Source of the DNA: Candidatus Sabulitectum sp.
GTDB lineage: Bacteria > Fermentibacterota > Fermentibacteria > Fermentibacterales > JCC-6
NCBI GenBank assembly: GCA_029934845.1
Contig: JAOZLN010000145.1
Coordinates: 1-6,599, forward strand
Direction of reading: 5' to 3'
DNA: 6,599 nucleotides
Part shown: one piece after another, positions 6,135-6,599 of the stretch
Layout of the letters: every line of letters begins with the position of its first letter
Numbering within the stretch: position 1 is the stretch's first letter
The notes under the pieces: generated by a model
Told to the model about the DNA's origin: nothing
The model's input: only the letters and a program-made list of their open reading frames with translations
The model's database searches: none
Program-made: the position numbers and the translations under genes

Positions 6135-6599
6135 ATGAGATTGCTATTTGTGTTAGCGGGAATGCTGCTTGTTTTCGGATGTGAGAATGCTGAAATATCC
6201 CTAAGTGAAGCAGTAACAGATGGAGGACATGGTTCTCTTACTCTGACAGTCTCAGATACAATAGGCGTTCTTATGGGTGATTCTCTCAGAGAGTTCGGAA
6301 GCCTTGCTGATGTTGAATTTGATTCCCATGGAAATATTCTTGCGCTTGATGCCATGAAGGGCAGGATTACTGTTTTTAACTCATCACTTGAATTTGTAGA
6401 GTTCATTGGCAGACACGGAGCAGGGCCAGGTGAGTTTCAGTATCCCAACTGCTTTGCACAGCTTACTGATGGAACAATTGTAGTTTCAGATTTTTCAGGG
6501 GCCACAGTCACAAGCTTTGATGTTGATAAGCTATTTATAAACAGACTGGCCGGCTTTGCAGTTGTTCCTCCAATGTTTCCAGCTGCTGGTCCAGGTGGA
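6135..6599 (+). CDS. Lipoprotein with NHL-like / 6-bladed beta-propeller repeats (partial, runs off the right edge)
   Basis: 155 codons are open to the window end. The N-terminus MRLLFVLAGMLLVFGC is a lipoprotein signal peptide: short basic n-region, hydrophobic core and a lipobox VFGC, with C16 as the lipidated residue and E17 at +2. From about residue 52 the chain shows propeller-type repeats: ADVEFDSHGNILALDAMKGR ending in ITVFN, then a loop containing GRHGAGPGEF (92-101), then a second blade with LTDGTIVVSDFSGATVTSFD (110-129). GAGPGEF is a hallmark loop of NHL-like and BF3164/6-bladed propeller lipoproteins, which are abundant in FCB-group bacteria and mostly of unknown function. The start is fixed by AGGAGAG (6124-6130), 4 nt from the ATG. 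The remaining blades lie outside the window. Location is presumably the periplasm or cell surface, anchored in a membrane. It is separated from the aromatic cluster by 427 nt and has its own candidate promoter. Confidence 0.85.
   Translation, partial: MRLLFVLAGMLLVFGCENAEISLSEAVTDGGHGSLTLTVSDTIGVLMGDSLREFGSLADVEFDSHGNILALDAMKGRITVFNSSLEFVEFIGRHGAGPGEFQYPNCFAQLTDGTIVVSDFSGATVTSFDVDKLFINRLAGFAVVPPMFPAAGPGG

Noticed and set aside
6089..6406. 105-codon minus-strand ORF over the lipoprotein start
   Set aside because: It is antisense to a strongly supported lipoprotein signal peptide and propeller repeats and has no family resemblance.
1..6599. CRISPR arrays, tRNA or rRNA genes, insertion sequences, phage or defence genes
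   Set aside because: No regularly spaced repeats, tRNA cloverleaf, rRNA motifs, transposase motifs or terminal inverted repeats were seen.

Overview
The window reads as bacterial chromosome of moderate GC with frequent AGA/AGG and ATA codons. Two features hint at a Gram-negative of the FCB type (Bacteroidota, Fibrobacterota or a related candidate phylum): a minus-strand C-terminal tail resembling a type IX secretion sorting domain, and a lipoprotein carrying NHL-like beta-propeller repeats. This placement is an inference with low confidence.

Layout. Positions 1-331 hold minus-strand material: the first 23 codons of a secreted protein that runs off the left edge (1-69), and a 46-codon, startless tail that looks like the end of a decayed secreted protein (191-331). 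A plus-strand AAA+ ATPase of the DUF4143 family follows (518-1657). It is preceded by a good sigma70-type promoter placed so close to the preferred ATG that the message would be leaderless or nearly so. Next is a tight plus-strand cluster: a U32-family protein with four iron-sulfur-type cysteines (1714-2967), a possible 43-residue small ORF (2957-3088), aroA / EPSP synthase (3085-4383), aroC / chorismate synthase (4365-5459) and a monofunctional AroQ-type chorismate mutase (5456-5707). Neighbours in this chain overlap by 11, 4, 19 and 4 nt if the small ORF is real, which suggests one translationally coupled transcript. A gene-poor stretch (5708-6134) separates it from a lipoprotein gene with its own promoter and strong Shine-Dalgarno, which runs off the right edge.

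How the genes work together. AroA, AroC and the mutase carry out consecutive steps: shikimate-3-phosphate to EPSP, to chorismate, to prephenate. The best-studied U32 RNA hydroxylases (TrhP on tRNA U34, RlhA on 23S rRNA C2501 in E. coli) depend genetically on prephenate. A U32 gene at the head of an operon that ends by making prephenate is therefore the most interesting point here: it may couple an RNA or cofactor hydroxylase to the metabolite it needs. Also notable are an Asp in place of the usual Arg in the R-H-D signature of AroC, a Tyr in place of the usual active-site Ser in AroA, and the small ORF bridging the U32 gene and aroA.
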